From positions 124,001 through 188,000 of the forward strand of contig JARUHG010000005.1 in assembly GCA_031216755.1 (NCBI GenBank): a stretch of 64,000 bases of DNA, in the 5' to 3' direction. Shown one piece after another: positions 24,061 through 33,182 of the stretch (its first letter is position 1; the number at the start of each line of letters is the position of its first letter). Under the pieces are notes generated by a model that was given only the letters and a program-made list of their open reading frames with translations, was not told where the DNA came from and did no database searches. A program made the translations under genes and the position numbers. Origin of the DNA: Lysobacter arvi. Its GTDB lineage: Bacteria > Pseudomonadota > Gammaproteobacteria > Xanthomonadales > Xanthomonadaceae.

Positions 24061-26115
24061 TTACCAGATGCGCACGCGCTTTTCCGGCGGCAGGTAGAGC
24101 GCATCGCCGGGCTTCACGTCGAAGGCCTGGTACCACGGGTCGAAATTGCGCACCGGACCGTTCGCGCGGTACATGCCCGGCGAATGCGGGTTGGTCTTGA
24201 TCAGGTTGAGCAGCGATTCGTCGCGGTACTTGCCCTTCCAGATCTGGCCGAACGCAAGGAAGAAACGCTGGTCGCCGGTCAGGCCATCGATCTTCGGCGC
24301 GGGCTTGCCGTCCAGGCTCAGCGTGTAGGCCGTGTACGCCATCGAGAGCCCGCCGAGGTCGCCGATGTTCTCGCCCATCGTCAGCGCGCCGTTCACGCAC
24401 TGGCCTTCCAGCGGGCAATAGCTGGCGTACTGCGCGCCGAGCGCCCTGGTGCGTTCGTCGAACCGCGCGCGGTCCGCGTCGGTCCACCAGTTGCGCTGCA
24501 CGCCGTCCGCGTCGGACTTGCTGCCCTGGTCGTCGAAACCATGGCCCATCTCGTGGCCGATCACCGCGCCGATGCCGCCGTAGTTCACGGCCGCGTCGGC
24601 GTTCACGTCGAAGAACGGCGGCTGCAGGATCGCGGCCGGGAACACGATCTCGTTGAAGGTCGAGTTGTAGTAGGCGTTGACCGTCTGCGGCGTCATGCGC
24701 CACTCGTCGCGATCGGTCTTCTGCCCGACGCGGCGGTTCTCGTCGTTGCGTTCGAAGCGGCGCATCTGGATCGCGTTGGCGACCAGGTCGTCCGGCACGA
24801 TCGCCACGCTGGAATAGTCGGTCCACTTCTCCGGATAGCCGATCTTCGGACGGAAGGTCGACAGCTTGCGATACGCCTCGGCCTTGGTCGCATCGCCCAT
24901 CCAGTCCAGCTGCCGGATGTTCTGGCGCAGCGCGGCGCGCAGGTTCTCCACCAGCGCATCCATCTTCGCCTTGGATTCGGGCTTGAAATACCGGGCGACG
25001 TACAGCTCGCCGACGGCATCGCCGAGGCCGCCGTCCTTCGCGCCGACGATGGCGACCGCACGCTTCCAGTCGTCCTTCTGCGCCTTCTGGCCGGCGAGCA
25101 CCTTGCCGTTGAACTCGAACGCGGCATCGTCGATCTCGCGACTCAGCAGTTCGGCGTTGCCGTCGACGGCGTGGAAGGCGAGGTAGTCGCGCCACACCGG
25201 CAACGGCGTGCCGGCGATGACGTCGAGCACCGGTTGGACCGCGTCCGGCGTGACGACGTTGACGCGGTCCGGCTGCGGCATCTGCTGCGCCTTCAGGTGC
25301 GCGGCGAAGTCGTACGACGGGAAGCGCTGCCGCAGCTCGGCGAAGGTGGCGACGTTGTAGGTCTTGTCGCGATCGCGACGCTTGGCGCGCTCCCACTGCG
25401 GCCTGGCGAGCGCGCTTTCGAGTTCGAGCACCTTCTGCGCGCGCGCCGGCGCGTCCTTCGCGCCGGTGAAGGCGAGCATGCGCGCGATGTGCGCCACATA
25501 GGCCTCGCGGATCCTGACGAAACGCGCGTCCGGGTTGGTGTAGTAATCCTTGTCGGGCAATCCGAGGCCGCCGACGTTGAGGCTCACCAGGTACTGGTCG
25601 GGATTCTTGCGGTCCAGGTCCACGCCCAGGCGCACCGGCGAGGCGCTGGCGTCGAGGTCCGCGTTGGCGAAGGCGTTGATGAGGTCGCCCTTCGACCTGA
25701 TCGCATCGATGCGCTTGAGCACCGGCTGCAGCGGGCCGATGCCCTTCGCGTCGCGCGCGTCGCGATCCATGTAGCTGGCGTAGAAGTCGCGCACCTTCTG
25801 GTCGTTGCTGCCCGGCGCGAGGTCGCGCCGGGTGCGCAGTTCCTCGATCAGGGCGTGCACCTGTTCCTCGGAGCGGTCGCGCAGCGCAATGAAGGAGCCG
25901 AACGAGGTCTCGTAATCCTTGAGCTGGTAGTGCTTCAGCCACGTGCCGCTGACGTAGGCGTTGAAGTCGTCGCCGGGCTTGATCGAGAGATCGCGGGCGC
26001 TCAGATCGACGCCGAACGTGCCCAGTTCGGGCTTGCCGGCCGCGGTGCCGGCCGCGAGGGAGGCGGTGGAGGCCAGGCCGAGCGCGAGGGCGAGGCTCAG
26101 GGACGAGAACTTCAT
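24061..26115 (-). CDS. M13 family metallopeptidase (neprilysin-like)
   Basis: 684 residues with a signal peptide (ALALGLASTASLAA). The zinc motif is HEMGH in VIGHEMGHGFDDQGS, followed by the third ligand Glu in NGALTMGENIGDLGG, and the protein ends in RVRIW, the short hydrophobic end typical of M13 enzymes. Usual length is ~680-700. These exported or periplasmic peptidases cut short peptides. The ATG at 26115 is the natural start before the signal peptide. Confidence 0.94.
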   Translation of the reverse strand: MKFSSLSLALALGLASTASLAAGTAAGKPELGTFGVDLSARDLSIKPGDDFNAYVSGTWLKHYQLKDYETSFGSFIALRDRSEEQVHALIEELRTRRDLAPGSNDQKVRDFYASYMDRDARDAKGIGPLQPVLKRIDAIRSKGDLINAFANADLDASASPVRLGVDLDRKNPDQYLVSLNVGGLGLPDKDYYTNPDARFVRIREAYVAHIARMLAFTGAKDAPARAQKVLELESALARPQWERAKRRDRDKTYNVATFAELRQRFPSYDFAAHLKAQQMPQPDRVNVVTPDAVQPVLDVIAGTPLPVWRDYLAFHAVDGNAELLSREIDDAAFEFNGKVLAGQKAQKDDWKRAVAIVGAKDGGLGDAVGELYVARYFKPESKAKMDALVENLRAALRQNIRQLDWMGDATKAEAYRKLSTFRPKIGYPEKWTDYSSVAIVPDDLVANAIQMRRFERNDENRRVGQKTDRDEWRMTPQTVNAYYNSTFNEIVFPAAILQPPFFDVNADAAVNYGGIGAVIGHEMGHGFDDQGSKSDADGVQRNWWTDADRARFDERTRALGAQYASYCPLEGQCVNGALTMGENIGDLGGLSMAYTAYTLSLDGKPAPKIDGLTGDQRFFLAFGQIWKGKYRDESLLNLIKTNPHSPGMYRANGPVRNFDPWYQAFDVKPGDALYLPPEKRVRIW

Positions 26116-26271
26116 CGGGACATCCGGGTAAGAAGGAACGCCCGAGGCTAACGGCGCGGCGCGGACCTGTCGCGTGACGTTGGTGGGGTTTGCGCGGGCT
26201 CACGCGCATCCGGCCGTGGGGCGCCAGCTGAGGCAAAGCGGGGTGTTGCCCGCACCGCATCCGCACTCTCC

Positions 26272-26376
26272 GTCATCCCGGCGAAGGCCGGGATCCAGGC
26301 TGGCAGTCAATCCGAAGGCGGACGTGGCGCAAGAACCAGCGTGATCGGTCTGGGTCCCGGCTTTCGCCGGGATGAC
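26272..26376. repeat. Inverted pair of REP-like palindromes
   Basis: Two 27-bp units (26272-26298 and 26350-26376) face each other. Each has the form GTCATCCCGGCGAA-GCCGGGAT-CCAG and is itself palindromic. This unit is common between genes in many high-GC proteobacteria. It occupies much of the 350-bp interval 26116-26465, between the M13 start and the M20 stop. Confidence 0.8.
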
Positions 26377-26431
26377 GGCCTAAAGGTTTGAACATCGGGG
26401 ACGCATCGCACGTCCCGACCCTCACCCCCAA

Positions 26432-26455
26432 CCCCGTCTCCCGGAGGGAGAGGGG
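26432..26455 (-). terminator. Terminator of the M20 peptidase gene
   Basis: CCCCGTCTCCC pairs with GGGAGAGGGG around GGA, just 11 nt after the M20 stop on the minus strand. It belongs to the same CCCCTCTCCC family as the terminator at 5839. Confidence 0.65.
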
Positions 26456-26465
26456 CTGAAGAACC

Positions 26466-28010
26466 TCACTTCGCCGCAGTCGAACCTCCGCCCGAGCCGC
26501 CGAGCTCGTACAGGTAATCCACGTACGACATCACCGCGCCGTCGAAGCCCTGCACCTTCGGGTGGGTGGATTCGATCAGGAAGAACTCGTCCGGCGCGTG
26601 CGCGCCGCCGCCGTGGCCCAGGCCGAAGTGGCCGGCCGGCAACGACAGCGGCGGCTGGGTGAACACGAAGCCGGGATACGAGCCGGCCAGGCGCGGCCAC
26701 AGCAACGGCTCGATGCCGTTGCGCTGGAGCACCGCGATCTGCGCCTGGATCAGCTTCGCGTTCGCATCGGTGGCGGTCGGGTCGTAACCGCCGCTCACGT
26801 TCACGGCGATGTCGCCGTAACCGCGCTGCTTCAGATGCGCCTTCAGCGCCTGTACCGCGCCGTCGCGCGTCATCGGCGGCACCAGGCGCATGTCGATCTT
26901 CGCGACCGCGCGATGCGGCAGGATGGTCTTGCCGCCCGGGCCGGTGTAACCGCCGACGAGGCCCTGGATGTTCATCGTCGGCTGCGACACCAGGCGCTCG
27001 TTCGCCTGCTCCCAGGACAGGTCGTCGATCCAGTGCGGCACGCCGAGCGATTTGCGCGCCGTCGCTTCGTCGCGTGCGGCGACGGATCTGGCGATCTGCG
27101 CACGCTGCTCGGCGGTCAGCGGCGCGGGTTTGGGGAAACCGTCGACGGCGATCGTGTTGCCGTCCTCCGACACCAGCGTGTCGAGCGCCTTCACCAGCCG
27201 CCACGCGGGGCTGTCGACCATCGCCTTGAGCGAGGAATGCACGTCCTTCGAGGGCCCGCGTCCCCATGCCTTGCCGTCGGCGACCAGTTCGAGCTCGACC
27301 ACGCCCTTCGCGCCGAGGTTCACCGTCACCGCGCCGTCAGGATCCTGCAGGCCCATCGGCATGAAGACGCCAATGCTCTTCTTCAGCGCGGCCTGCACGT
27401 CGGGACGCAGCACCAGCTTTTCGATGTTGGGCGAGCCGATCTCCTCCTCGCCTTCGGCGACGAGCACGAGGTTCACCGGCATCTTCTGCTTCGCGTCGCG
27501 GATCGCGTGCAGCGCGGTGAGGAAGGCCATTTCCGGGCCTTTCTGGTTGGTCGCACCACGCCCCATGATCACCTTGCCCAGCCCCGGCCTGTCGACCAGG
27601 CGCGCTTCGAGCGGCGGCGACGACCACTCGGCCGGATCGAACTGCTTCACGTCGTACATGTAGTACACGCCGACGGTGGTCGGCGCGCCGGCATCGAGCG
27701 TGGCGAACACGCCCGGCTTGCCGCCGGTGTCGACGATTTCGACCTTCTGGAAGCCGGCCTCGCGCGCGAGCTTGGCCATGTATTCGGCGCCCTGCGCCGC
27801 ATTGCGATCTTCGGCGGCAATGGACGGAAGCGCGATCCAGTCCTGCAACGCCTTCACCGCCGTGTCGTGCCGCTTCGCCACCTGTGCCTGGATCGCGGCG
27901 CGATCGGGCGTTTGTGCGAAGACCATCCCCGATGCCATCGCCGACAACACGACGGCACTCCAACCGATCGCGCGAACCCGCGCGCGACGCCCGAACACCG
28001 ATGTCGCCAT
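26466..28010 (-). CDS. M20 family metallopeptidase, exported
   Basis: 514 residues. The start at ~28010 follows GGGGAGACGG, and a long basic leader plus hydrophobic segment (ending MVFAQ) signals export. The body resembles dizinc exopeptidases: VGVYYMYDVKQ replaces the usual HxD-containing YGHYDVQP, MGRGATNQKGP carries an N where many have D, and AEGEEEIGSPN holds the catalytic Glu pair. GGGAHAPDEFF supplies the last His. The changed first metal motif (YMYDV instead of GHYDV) is odd and could alter metal binding. Confidence 0.82.
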   Translation of the reverse strand: MATSVFGRRARVRAIGWSAVVLSAMASGMVFAQTPDRAAIQAQVAKRHDTAVKALQDWIALPSIAAEDRNAAQGAEYMAKLAREAGFQKVEIVDTGGKPGVFATLDAGAPTTVGVYYMYDVKQFDPAEWSSPPLEARLVDRPGLGKVIMGRGATNQKGPEMAFLTALHAIRDAKQKMPVNLVLVAEGEEEIGSPNIEKLVLRPDVQAALKKSIGVFMPMGLQDPDGAVTVNLGAKGVVELELVADGKAWGRGPSKDVHSSLKAMVDSPAWRLVKALDTLVSEDGNTIAVDGFPKPAPLTAEQRAQIARSVAARDEATARKSLGVPHWIDDLSWEQANERLVSQPTMNIQGLVGGYTGPGGKTILPHRAVAKIDMRLVPPMTRDGAVQALKAHLKQRGYGDIAVNVSGGYDPTATDANAKLIQAQIAVLQRNGIEPLLWPRLAGSYPGFVFTQPPLSLPAGHFGLGHGGGAHAPDEFFLIESTHPKVQGFDGAVMSYVDYLYELGGSGGGSTAAK

Positions 28011-28232
28011 ACACCGTCTCCCCTGCCGTGGTCGTGCCGGGAGTCTAGCCGGGGCGTGGTGGACGCGCTCGAACCGGGCCGCGGTTTCACGCGGCGTGCA
28101 TCGCGATGTCGGGGCGAAGGGTGCTCGAGCTTGTCGCCGGGGCAAGCGAAGCAGTTCCGGGGAGCGGCCTACCTCGCTACGCAGGACCCGGGCGCGACCT
28201 GTGGCCTTGCCCGGGCTGCGCGGGTGAAGCGG

Positions 28233-28739
28233 TCACGCCCGGCGCGGCAGCTTCCAGTCGGGCCGCACGAAGTGGCAGGTGTAGCCGGTCGGGTAATGCT
28301 GCAGGTAGTCCTGGTGCTCGGGCTCGGCTTCCCAGAAGGGGCCAGCAGCGGAGACCTCGGTCACCACCTTGCCCGGCCACAACCCGGACGCGTCGACGTC
28401 GGCGATGGTGTCTTCGGCCACGCGCTTCTGTTCCTCGTTCGTATAGAAGATGGCCGAACGGTAGCTGGTGCCGATGTCGTTGCCCTGGCGGTTCCTCGTG
28501 GTCGGATCGTGGATCTGGAAGAAAAACTCCAGGATCTCGCGATAGCTCAGCCGGTCCGGATCGAACACGATTTCGATGGCCTCGGCGTGCGTGCCGTGGT
28601 TGCGATAGGTGGCATTGGGAACGTCGCCGCCGCTGTAGCCCACGCGCGTGGATACGACGCCGGGCATCGCGCGGATCAACTCCTGCATGCCCCAGAAGCA
28701 GCCACCGGCGAGCAGTGCGGTTTCGGTGCGGGTGTTCAT
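28233..28739 (-). CDS. msrA: Peptide-methionine (S)-S-oxide reductase
   Basis: 168 residues from the ATG at 28739 with AGAGG upstream. GGCFWG (Cys14 nucleophile) and the [23 protein letters not shown] stretch define MsrA. It repairs oxidised methionine using thioredoxin. The C-terminus is shorter in Cys than some homologues; one further Cys lies in GYTCHF. It is probably co-transcribed with the small lipoprotein gene 99 nt upstream. Confidence 0.96.
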   Translation of the reverse strand: MNTRTETALLAGGCFWGMQELIRAMPGVVSTRVGYSGGDVPNATYRNHGTHAEAIEIVFDPDRLSYREILEFFFQIHDPTTRNRQGNDIGTSYRSAIFYTNEEQKRVAEDTIADVDASGLWPGKVVTEVSAAGPFWEAEPEHQDYLQHYPTGYTCHFVRPDWKLPRRA

Positions 28740-28838
28740 GCGGGGCCTCTCGATCAGGGAAGGCGGACGGGCGTCCGGTCCCTCCACGATGGGGGCGCCG
28801 CGTCGGGCCCGCAAGCAAGCCGGCCGGCCCGCGGCGAC

Positions 28839-29123
28839 TCACCGGCGGGACTGATCGTCCTGTTCCGGCGGTGCCGGCGAGGTGCTCTGCGCCGGCGCGC
28901 CTTCCGGCGGCGGATTGGACGCGCCCGGCGCGGTCGAGTCGTTGCTGTTCGCTTCCGGCGCCGGCGCGGTCGACTGTTCGGCCTGCACCGGTTCGGAGGC
29001 ATCGCCCGAGGTCGGCGGTGTCGTCGAATTGCCATCGGTCTCGCGGCGATCGCAACCCGGCATCGCCATCGCGACGCCCAGCAGGAACAGCAGCACGTGG
29101 ATGCGGCTCATCTTGCGATTCAT
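28839..29123 (-). CDS. Small Pro/Ala/Ser-rich lipoprotein
   Basis: 94 residues from the ATG at 29123. A lipoprotein signal (LLFLLGVAMAMPGC) ends at a lipidated Cys, and the mature part is low-complexity, rich in Pro, Ala, Ser, Thr, Asn and Glu, and without a fold. No family is recognised. It may be a spacer-like envelope protein. ATG 29111 is an alternative start. Confidence 0.6.
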   Translation of the reverse strand: MNRKMSRIHVLLFLLGVAMAMPGCDRRETDGNSTTPPTSGDASEPVQAEQSTAPAPEANSNDSTAPGASNPPPEGAPAQSTSPAPPEQDDQSRR

Positions 29124-29323
29124 GGGGGTGCTCTCCGTTCTTCGTCTGTCTTCGTGTTCGATGGAAGCGCAACGACACGAACGGCGTCGTGAAGCACGCG
29201 TGCGTCGCGCATGCGGTCGATTCGCGCGGGTGAAATCGACGTGAGCATCGCGTTGCGTGGACGGCGTCGCGACACGCGCGCTTCTAAGGTCGCGCGATGA
29301 CACCGCACGCAATGGAGCACACG

Positions 29324-31129
29324 ATGAACAGGACGCGACCGAACGCAACCCGGCCACTGGCGTGCCTCGCACTGCTCGGCACCCTTGCAGCGCCGTCATT
29401 CGCGCAGGAACAGAAGACCGAATCGCGGCAGAACGAAGCCAACATCCTGCGCCCGTCCAAAGTCGATGCCACGCCCGAGCGCATCGCAAGCCTCAAGGCC
29501 GCCGATGGCCTGCAGGTGACGCCGTTCGCCACGAATCTGAAGAACGCGCGCATCCTGGTCGTATCGCCCGATGGCACCGTGTACGTGAGCCGCCGCGACC
29601 AGGGCGACGTGCTGATGTTGCGCGACACCGACGGCGACGGCGCGTCCGACGGCACGCCCACGGTCGTCGCGACGCGTCCGAGCGTGCATGGCCTCGCGAT
29701 CCACGACGGCAAGCTGTACATGGCCACGGTGAAGGAGATCTTCGTCGCGCCGATCAAAACCGACGGCACGCTCGGCGAGGAGACGATGCTGGTCGGCGAC
29801 CTGCCCGACGGCGGCCAGCACCCGAACCGCACGATGGCGTTCGGGCCCGACGGCATGCTGTACGTCAGCGTCGGCTCGACCTGCAATGCGTGCAACGAAA
29901 CCAACCCGGAGAACGCGACGCTGTTGCGCATGTCGCCGGACGGCAAGACCCGCACGATCTTCGCCAGCGGCCTTCGCAACACGATCGGTTTCGGCTGGCA
30001 TCCGCAGACCGGCGAGCTGTGGGGCGCCGATCACGGCATCGACCTGCTCGGCGACGAACAGCAGCAGGAAGAGCTCAACCGCATCGAACTGGGCAAGCAG
30101 TACGGCTGGCCGCACGTGTACGGCAAGGGCGAACTCAACCCGCAGAGCGCGCCGCCGCCGGGCGGCATCACGCGCGAACAGTGGGCGGCGATCAGCATGC
30201 CGATGACGCTGGGCTACACCGCGCACGCGGCGCCGATGCAGATGGTGTTCCATCCCGGTGGCGGCGCGGTGCCGGCCGGGTACGCCAACGATGCCTTCAT
30301 CGCCATGCGCGGCTCCTGGAATCGCGCGAAGCCGTCGGGTTACGAACTGGTGCGCGTGCACTTCCAGAACGGCAAGCCGCAATCGATGGAGCCGGTGCTC
30401 ACCGGGTTCCTCGTCGATGGCGGGCAGCACCACTTTGGCCGTCCGGTCGGCGTGGCCGTCGCGAAGGACGGCGCGCTGCTCGTCGGCGACGACGTCAATG
30501 GCGTGATCTACCGACTCGCCAGTCGCGATGGCAAGGGCACGATGAAGCCGATGTCGCCGCCCGCCGGGCCGATGAAGACGCAGGCGAACCGCGGCGTCGG
30601 CGTGCCGATCGCGATGCAGCGCAAGGAGACGAACGGCAAGGGCGCGCTTACGGTGGAATCGCCGACGATTCCCGCGAACGGCCCGATTCCCGCCAAGCAC
30701 AGCGAGTACAAGGACGGCGTGTCGCCGGCGCTGTCGTGGACCGCGGTGCCGGGCGCGAAGTCGTACGCGATCATCATGGAGGACCCGGACGCCCGACCGA
30801 TCACGCCGTTCGTGCACTGGGTCGCGTGGAATATCCCCGGCGAGGTGACGTCGCTCCCGGAAGGCCTGCAGGAGCAGATGCGCCTCACCCAACCCGAAGG
30901 CATGATGCAGGGCCGGACCAGCCGCGGTTCGGTCGGCTACTACGGGCCACGTCCGCCGGTGGGCGACCCGCCGCACCATTACCACTTCCAGATCCTCGCG
31001 CTAGACACGATGCTCGACCTGCCGCCGGGCGCCGATCGGGATCAGTTGCTGGCCGCAGCGAAAGGCCACGTCATCGCGAAGGGCGAACGCGTCGGCACCT
31101 ACCAGCAGACCGTCGCGCCGCTGAAGTGA
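29324..31129 (+). CDS. PQQ-type sugar dehydrogenase fused to a YbhB/PEBP domain
   Basis: 601 residues from the ATG at 29324 (GGAG at 6-nt spacing); ATGs at 29297 and 29312 are in frame. After a signal peptide (ending SFAQ), residues ~35-430 form a six-bladed propeller of the sorbosone/glucose dehydrogenase type (GLRNTIGFGWHPQTGELWGADHGID, then GGQHHFGRPVGVAV). Residues ~445-600 are a Raf-kinase-inhibitor-like PEBP domain (MEDPDARPITPFVHWVAWNI, and PPHHYHFQILALD). NACNET gives a CxxC pair. The two domains are normally separate proteins, and the joint has no frameshift. Expected location is periplasmic. Confidence 0.85.
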   Translation: MNRTRPNATRPLACLALLGTLAAPSFAQEQKTESRQNEANILRPSKVDATPERIASLKAADGLQVTPFATNLKNARILVVSPDGTVYVSRRDQGDVLMLRDTDGDGASDGTPTVVATRPSVHGLAIHDGKLYMATVKEIFVAPIKTDGTLGEETMLVGDLPDGGQHPNRTMAFGPDGMLYVSVGSTCNACNETNPENATLLRMSPDGKTRTIFASGLRNTIGFGWHPQTGELWGADHGIDLLGDEQQQEELNRIELGKQYGWPHVYGKGELNPQSAPPPGGITREQWAAISMPMTLGYTAHAAPMQMVFHPGGGAVPAGYANDAFIAMRGSWNRAKPSGYELVRVHFQNGKPQSMEPVLTGFLVDGGQHHFGRPVGVAVAKDGALLVGDDVNGVIYRLASRDGKGTMKPMSPPAGPMKTQANRGVGVPIAMQRKETNGKGALTVESPTIPANGPIPAKHSEYKDGVSPALSWTAVPGAKSYAIIMEDPDARPITPFVHWVAWNIPGEVTSLPEGLQEQMRLTQPEGMMQGRTSRGSVGYYGPRPPVGDPPHHYHFQILALDTMLDLPPGADRDQLLAAAKGHVIAKGERVGTYQQTVAPLK

Positions 31130-31138
31130 GCAGCCGGG

Positions 31139-31207
31139 GTGAGTAGTGAGTAGTGAGTAGTGAGCGGAAGTATGCTCTTTGCTCACTACTCACTTCTCAC
31201 TACTCAC
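31139..31207. repeat. 27-bp inverted repeat built of GTGAGTA heptamers
   Basis: The left arm (31139-31165) is a tandem of the heptamer GTGAGTA, about 3.8 copies. The right arm (31181-31207) is its complement with one mismatch in 27, and the loop is 15 nt. It starts 10 nt after the dehydrogenase stop and ends 11 nt before the next ATG. It can fold to a very stable hairpin and could terminate transcription or cover the start of the next gene. Confidence 0.9.
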
Positions 31208-31218
31208 TCCTCGCCTCC

Positions 31219-31563
31219 ATGGCCACGCATCTGTTCGTCTACGGAAGTCTCGCCCCGGGGCGTGCCAACGCGCACGTCCTCGCGGACGTACCGGGACAGT
31301 GGCGGCCGGCCAGCGTCACCGGCACGCTGCATGCACAGGGCTGGGGCGCGGCGCTCGGGTTTCCGGGACTGGTGCTCGATGCGGACGGCGACGAGGTGAA
31401 CGGTCTGGTGTTCACGTCCGACGAACTGCCGGCGCACTGGCGACGTCTCGACGAATTCGAGGGCGACGGCTACATCCGCGTGATCACCACCGCGCGCCTG
31501 GACGACGGCACGTGCGTGCAGGCGCATGTCTACAGCCTCGCGCCCGAGCCCGACCCGCCCTGA
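31219..31563 (+). CDS. Gamma-glutamylcyclotransferase / AIG2-like protein
   Basis: 114 residues. LFVYGSLAPG is the family's substrate-binding loop (YGSL), and the Glu of DEFEGDGYIRV is the catalytic acid. Related enzymes cyclise gamma-glutamyl amines to 5-oxoproline. No Shine-Dalgarno is visible because the upstream bases belong to the heptamer hairpin, so its translation may depend on that structure. Confidence 0.85.
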   Translation: MATHLFVYGSLAPGRANAHVLADVPGQWRPASVTGTLHAQGWGAALGFPGLVLDADGDEVNGLVFTSDELPAHWRRLDEFEGDGYIRVITTARLDDGTCVQAHVYSLAPEPDPP

Positions 31564-31631
31564 CGCAGCCGACTTGATCGCAACGGCGTGGCGACGCACC
31601 ATGCAGCGCATCCGCGACGCGGGAGCCGGCC

Positions 31632-33182
31632 ATGGCCTTGCCCGAAGACGAAAACCGCGTCCATCCCGGCGCCGACGAGAACGACGACGAGCCCGCGCAT
31701 GCGCAGGGCCTGACGCATCTGATCCGGCGGTCCATCGGCGGCCTGGGCACGTTCGCGCGCCGGCTGTTGCTGGGCGTGCTGCTGCTCGCGGTCGCGCTCG
31801 TCGGCATTCGCGCGTACCTGTCCACGCAGGGACCGCCGCTGCGCCCCTGGCAGACCCTCGTGCCCGGGGAGGCGGACGCCGACGCCATCGCCAACATGGG
31901 ATGGGCCGACTACGTGAAGGCCGAAGCGGCGATGTTCGACGACGTGCATCGCCGGTTGCGCGCGAAACTCGAACCGGCCGACCGCACGCCGCTCAATCGT
32001 TACCACGACGAGAGCCTCGCCTCGCCGCTGCGTTTCGAACGCGACTGGAACCGCTCGTTCGTGCTCGAGCCCGAAGGCGAGCCGCGCGGCGTCGCGGTGA
32101 TGCTGCACGGCCTGACCGATTCTCCGTACAGCATGCGCAGCCTCGCGCAGCTGTACGCCGCGCACGGCTACGTCGCGCTCGTGCCGCGCCTCCCCGGCCA
32201 CGGCACCGTGCCGGCCGGACTCACGCGCGAGGGACGCAAGGAGTGGAACGCCGTCGTCGACCTGGCGATGCGCGAGGCGCAGCGCCGGGCGGGCCCGGAT
32301 CGTCCCATCCACCTGGTCGGCTATTCGAACGGCGCCGCACTCGCGCTGCTGCACCAACTGCGCCGGATCGAACGCGACCAGCCCAGCGACGTCGAACGCA
32401 TCGTGCTGCTCTCGCCGATGATCGAGGTCAACCGCTTCGCGCGTTATGCGGGCCTCGCCGGCGTGCCGGCGTTCTTCACCCGTTACGCAAAATCCGCCTG
32501 GCTGGACCTGCTGCCCGAGTACAACCCGTTCAAGTACAACTCCTTTCCCGTGCGCGCCGCGCGCGAGTCGTACCTGGTCACCGCGGATCTGCAACGCGCG
32601 CTCGAGGCCGTTTCGCGCCAGCAACGCATGGACCGGCTGCCGCCCGTGCTCGCCTTCCAGTCGGTGGTCGACGACACGGTCTCCGCGCGCGCGGTGATGC
32701 AACGCCTTTTCGACGCGCTGCCCGACAACGGCAGCGAACTGGAGCTGTTCGACGTGAATCGCAGCCGCGTGCTGGCGCCGATGCTGCGGCCGGCCGCGAC
32801 GCAGTGGACGAACGAGATCCTGCAGCGTCCGCGCGATTACACGCTGACGGTGCTCGGTGTCGCCTCGCAGGACGATGCCTCGGTGCTTGCGCGCTCGCGC
32901 GCGGCGCACGCGGGCGCGATCGCGGCGCAACCGATCGGGCTCGCGTATCCGGCCGAGGTGTACTCGCTGTCGCACGTCGCGTTGCCGTTCGCCGACGACG
33001 ATCCCCTGTATGGCCTGCATCCGAAGGGCACGGGCGGACTGCGACTCGGCGCCGTCGCCGTGCGCGGCGAGCGCAACGGGCTGCTGGTGTCGCAGGATGC
33101 ATTGAGCCGACTGGGCAGCAATCCGTTCCACGCGTACATGCTGTCGCGCATCGCGGGCACGATCGAACCGGACGATCGCTAG
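31632..33182 (+). CDS. Membrane-anchored alpha/beta hydrolase
   Basis: 516 residues; ATG 31632 has GGAG. One N-terminal helix (LLLGVLLLAVALVGI, ~45-60) anchors the protein. The hydrolase fold follows: MLHGLTDSPYSMR oxyanion loop, nucleophile in GYSNGAALAL, acid in SVVDDTVSA and His in YSLSHVALPF. It resembles monoglyceride lipase or carboxylesterase types. Its TAG stop overlaps the TAG of the convergent response regulator within CTAG. Confidence 0.82.
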   Translation: MALPEDENRVHPGADENDDEPAHAQGLTHLIRRSIGGLGTFARRLLLGVLLLAVALVGIRAYLSTQGPPLRPWQTLVPGEADADAIANMGWADYVKAEAAMFDDVHRRLRAKLEPADRTPLNRYHDESLASPLRFERDWNRSFVLEPEGEPRGVAVMLHGLTDSPYSMRSLAQLYAAHGYVALVPRLPGHGTVPAGLTREGRKEWNAVVDLAMREAQRRAGPDRPIHLVGYSNGAALALLHQLRRIERDQPSDVERIVLLSPMIEVNRFARYAGLAGVPAFFTRYAKSAWLDLLPEYNPFKYNSFPVRAARESYLVTADLQRALEAVSRQQRMDRLPPVLAFQSVVDDTVSARAVMQRLFDALPDNGSELELFDVNRSRVLAPMLRPAATQWTNEILQRPRDYTLTVLGVASQDDASVLARSRAAHAGAIAAQPIGLAYPAEVYSLSHVALPFADDDPLYGLHPKGTGGLRLGAVAVRGERNGLLVSQDALSRLGSNPFHAYMLSRIAGTIEPDDR

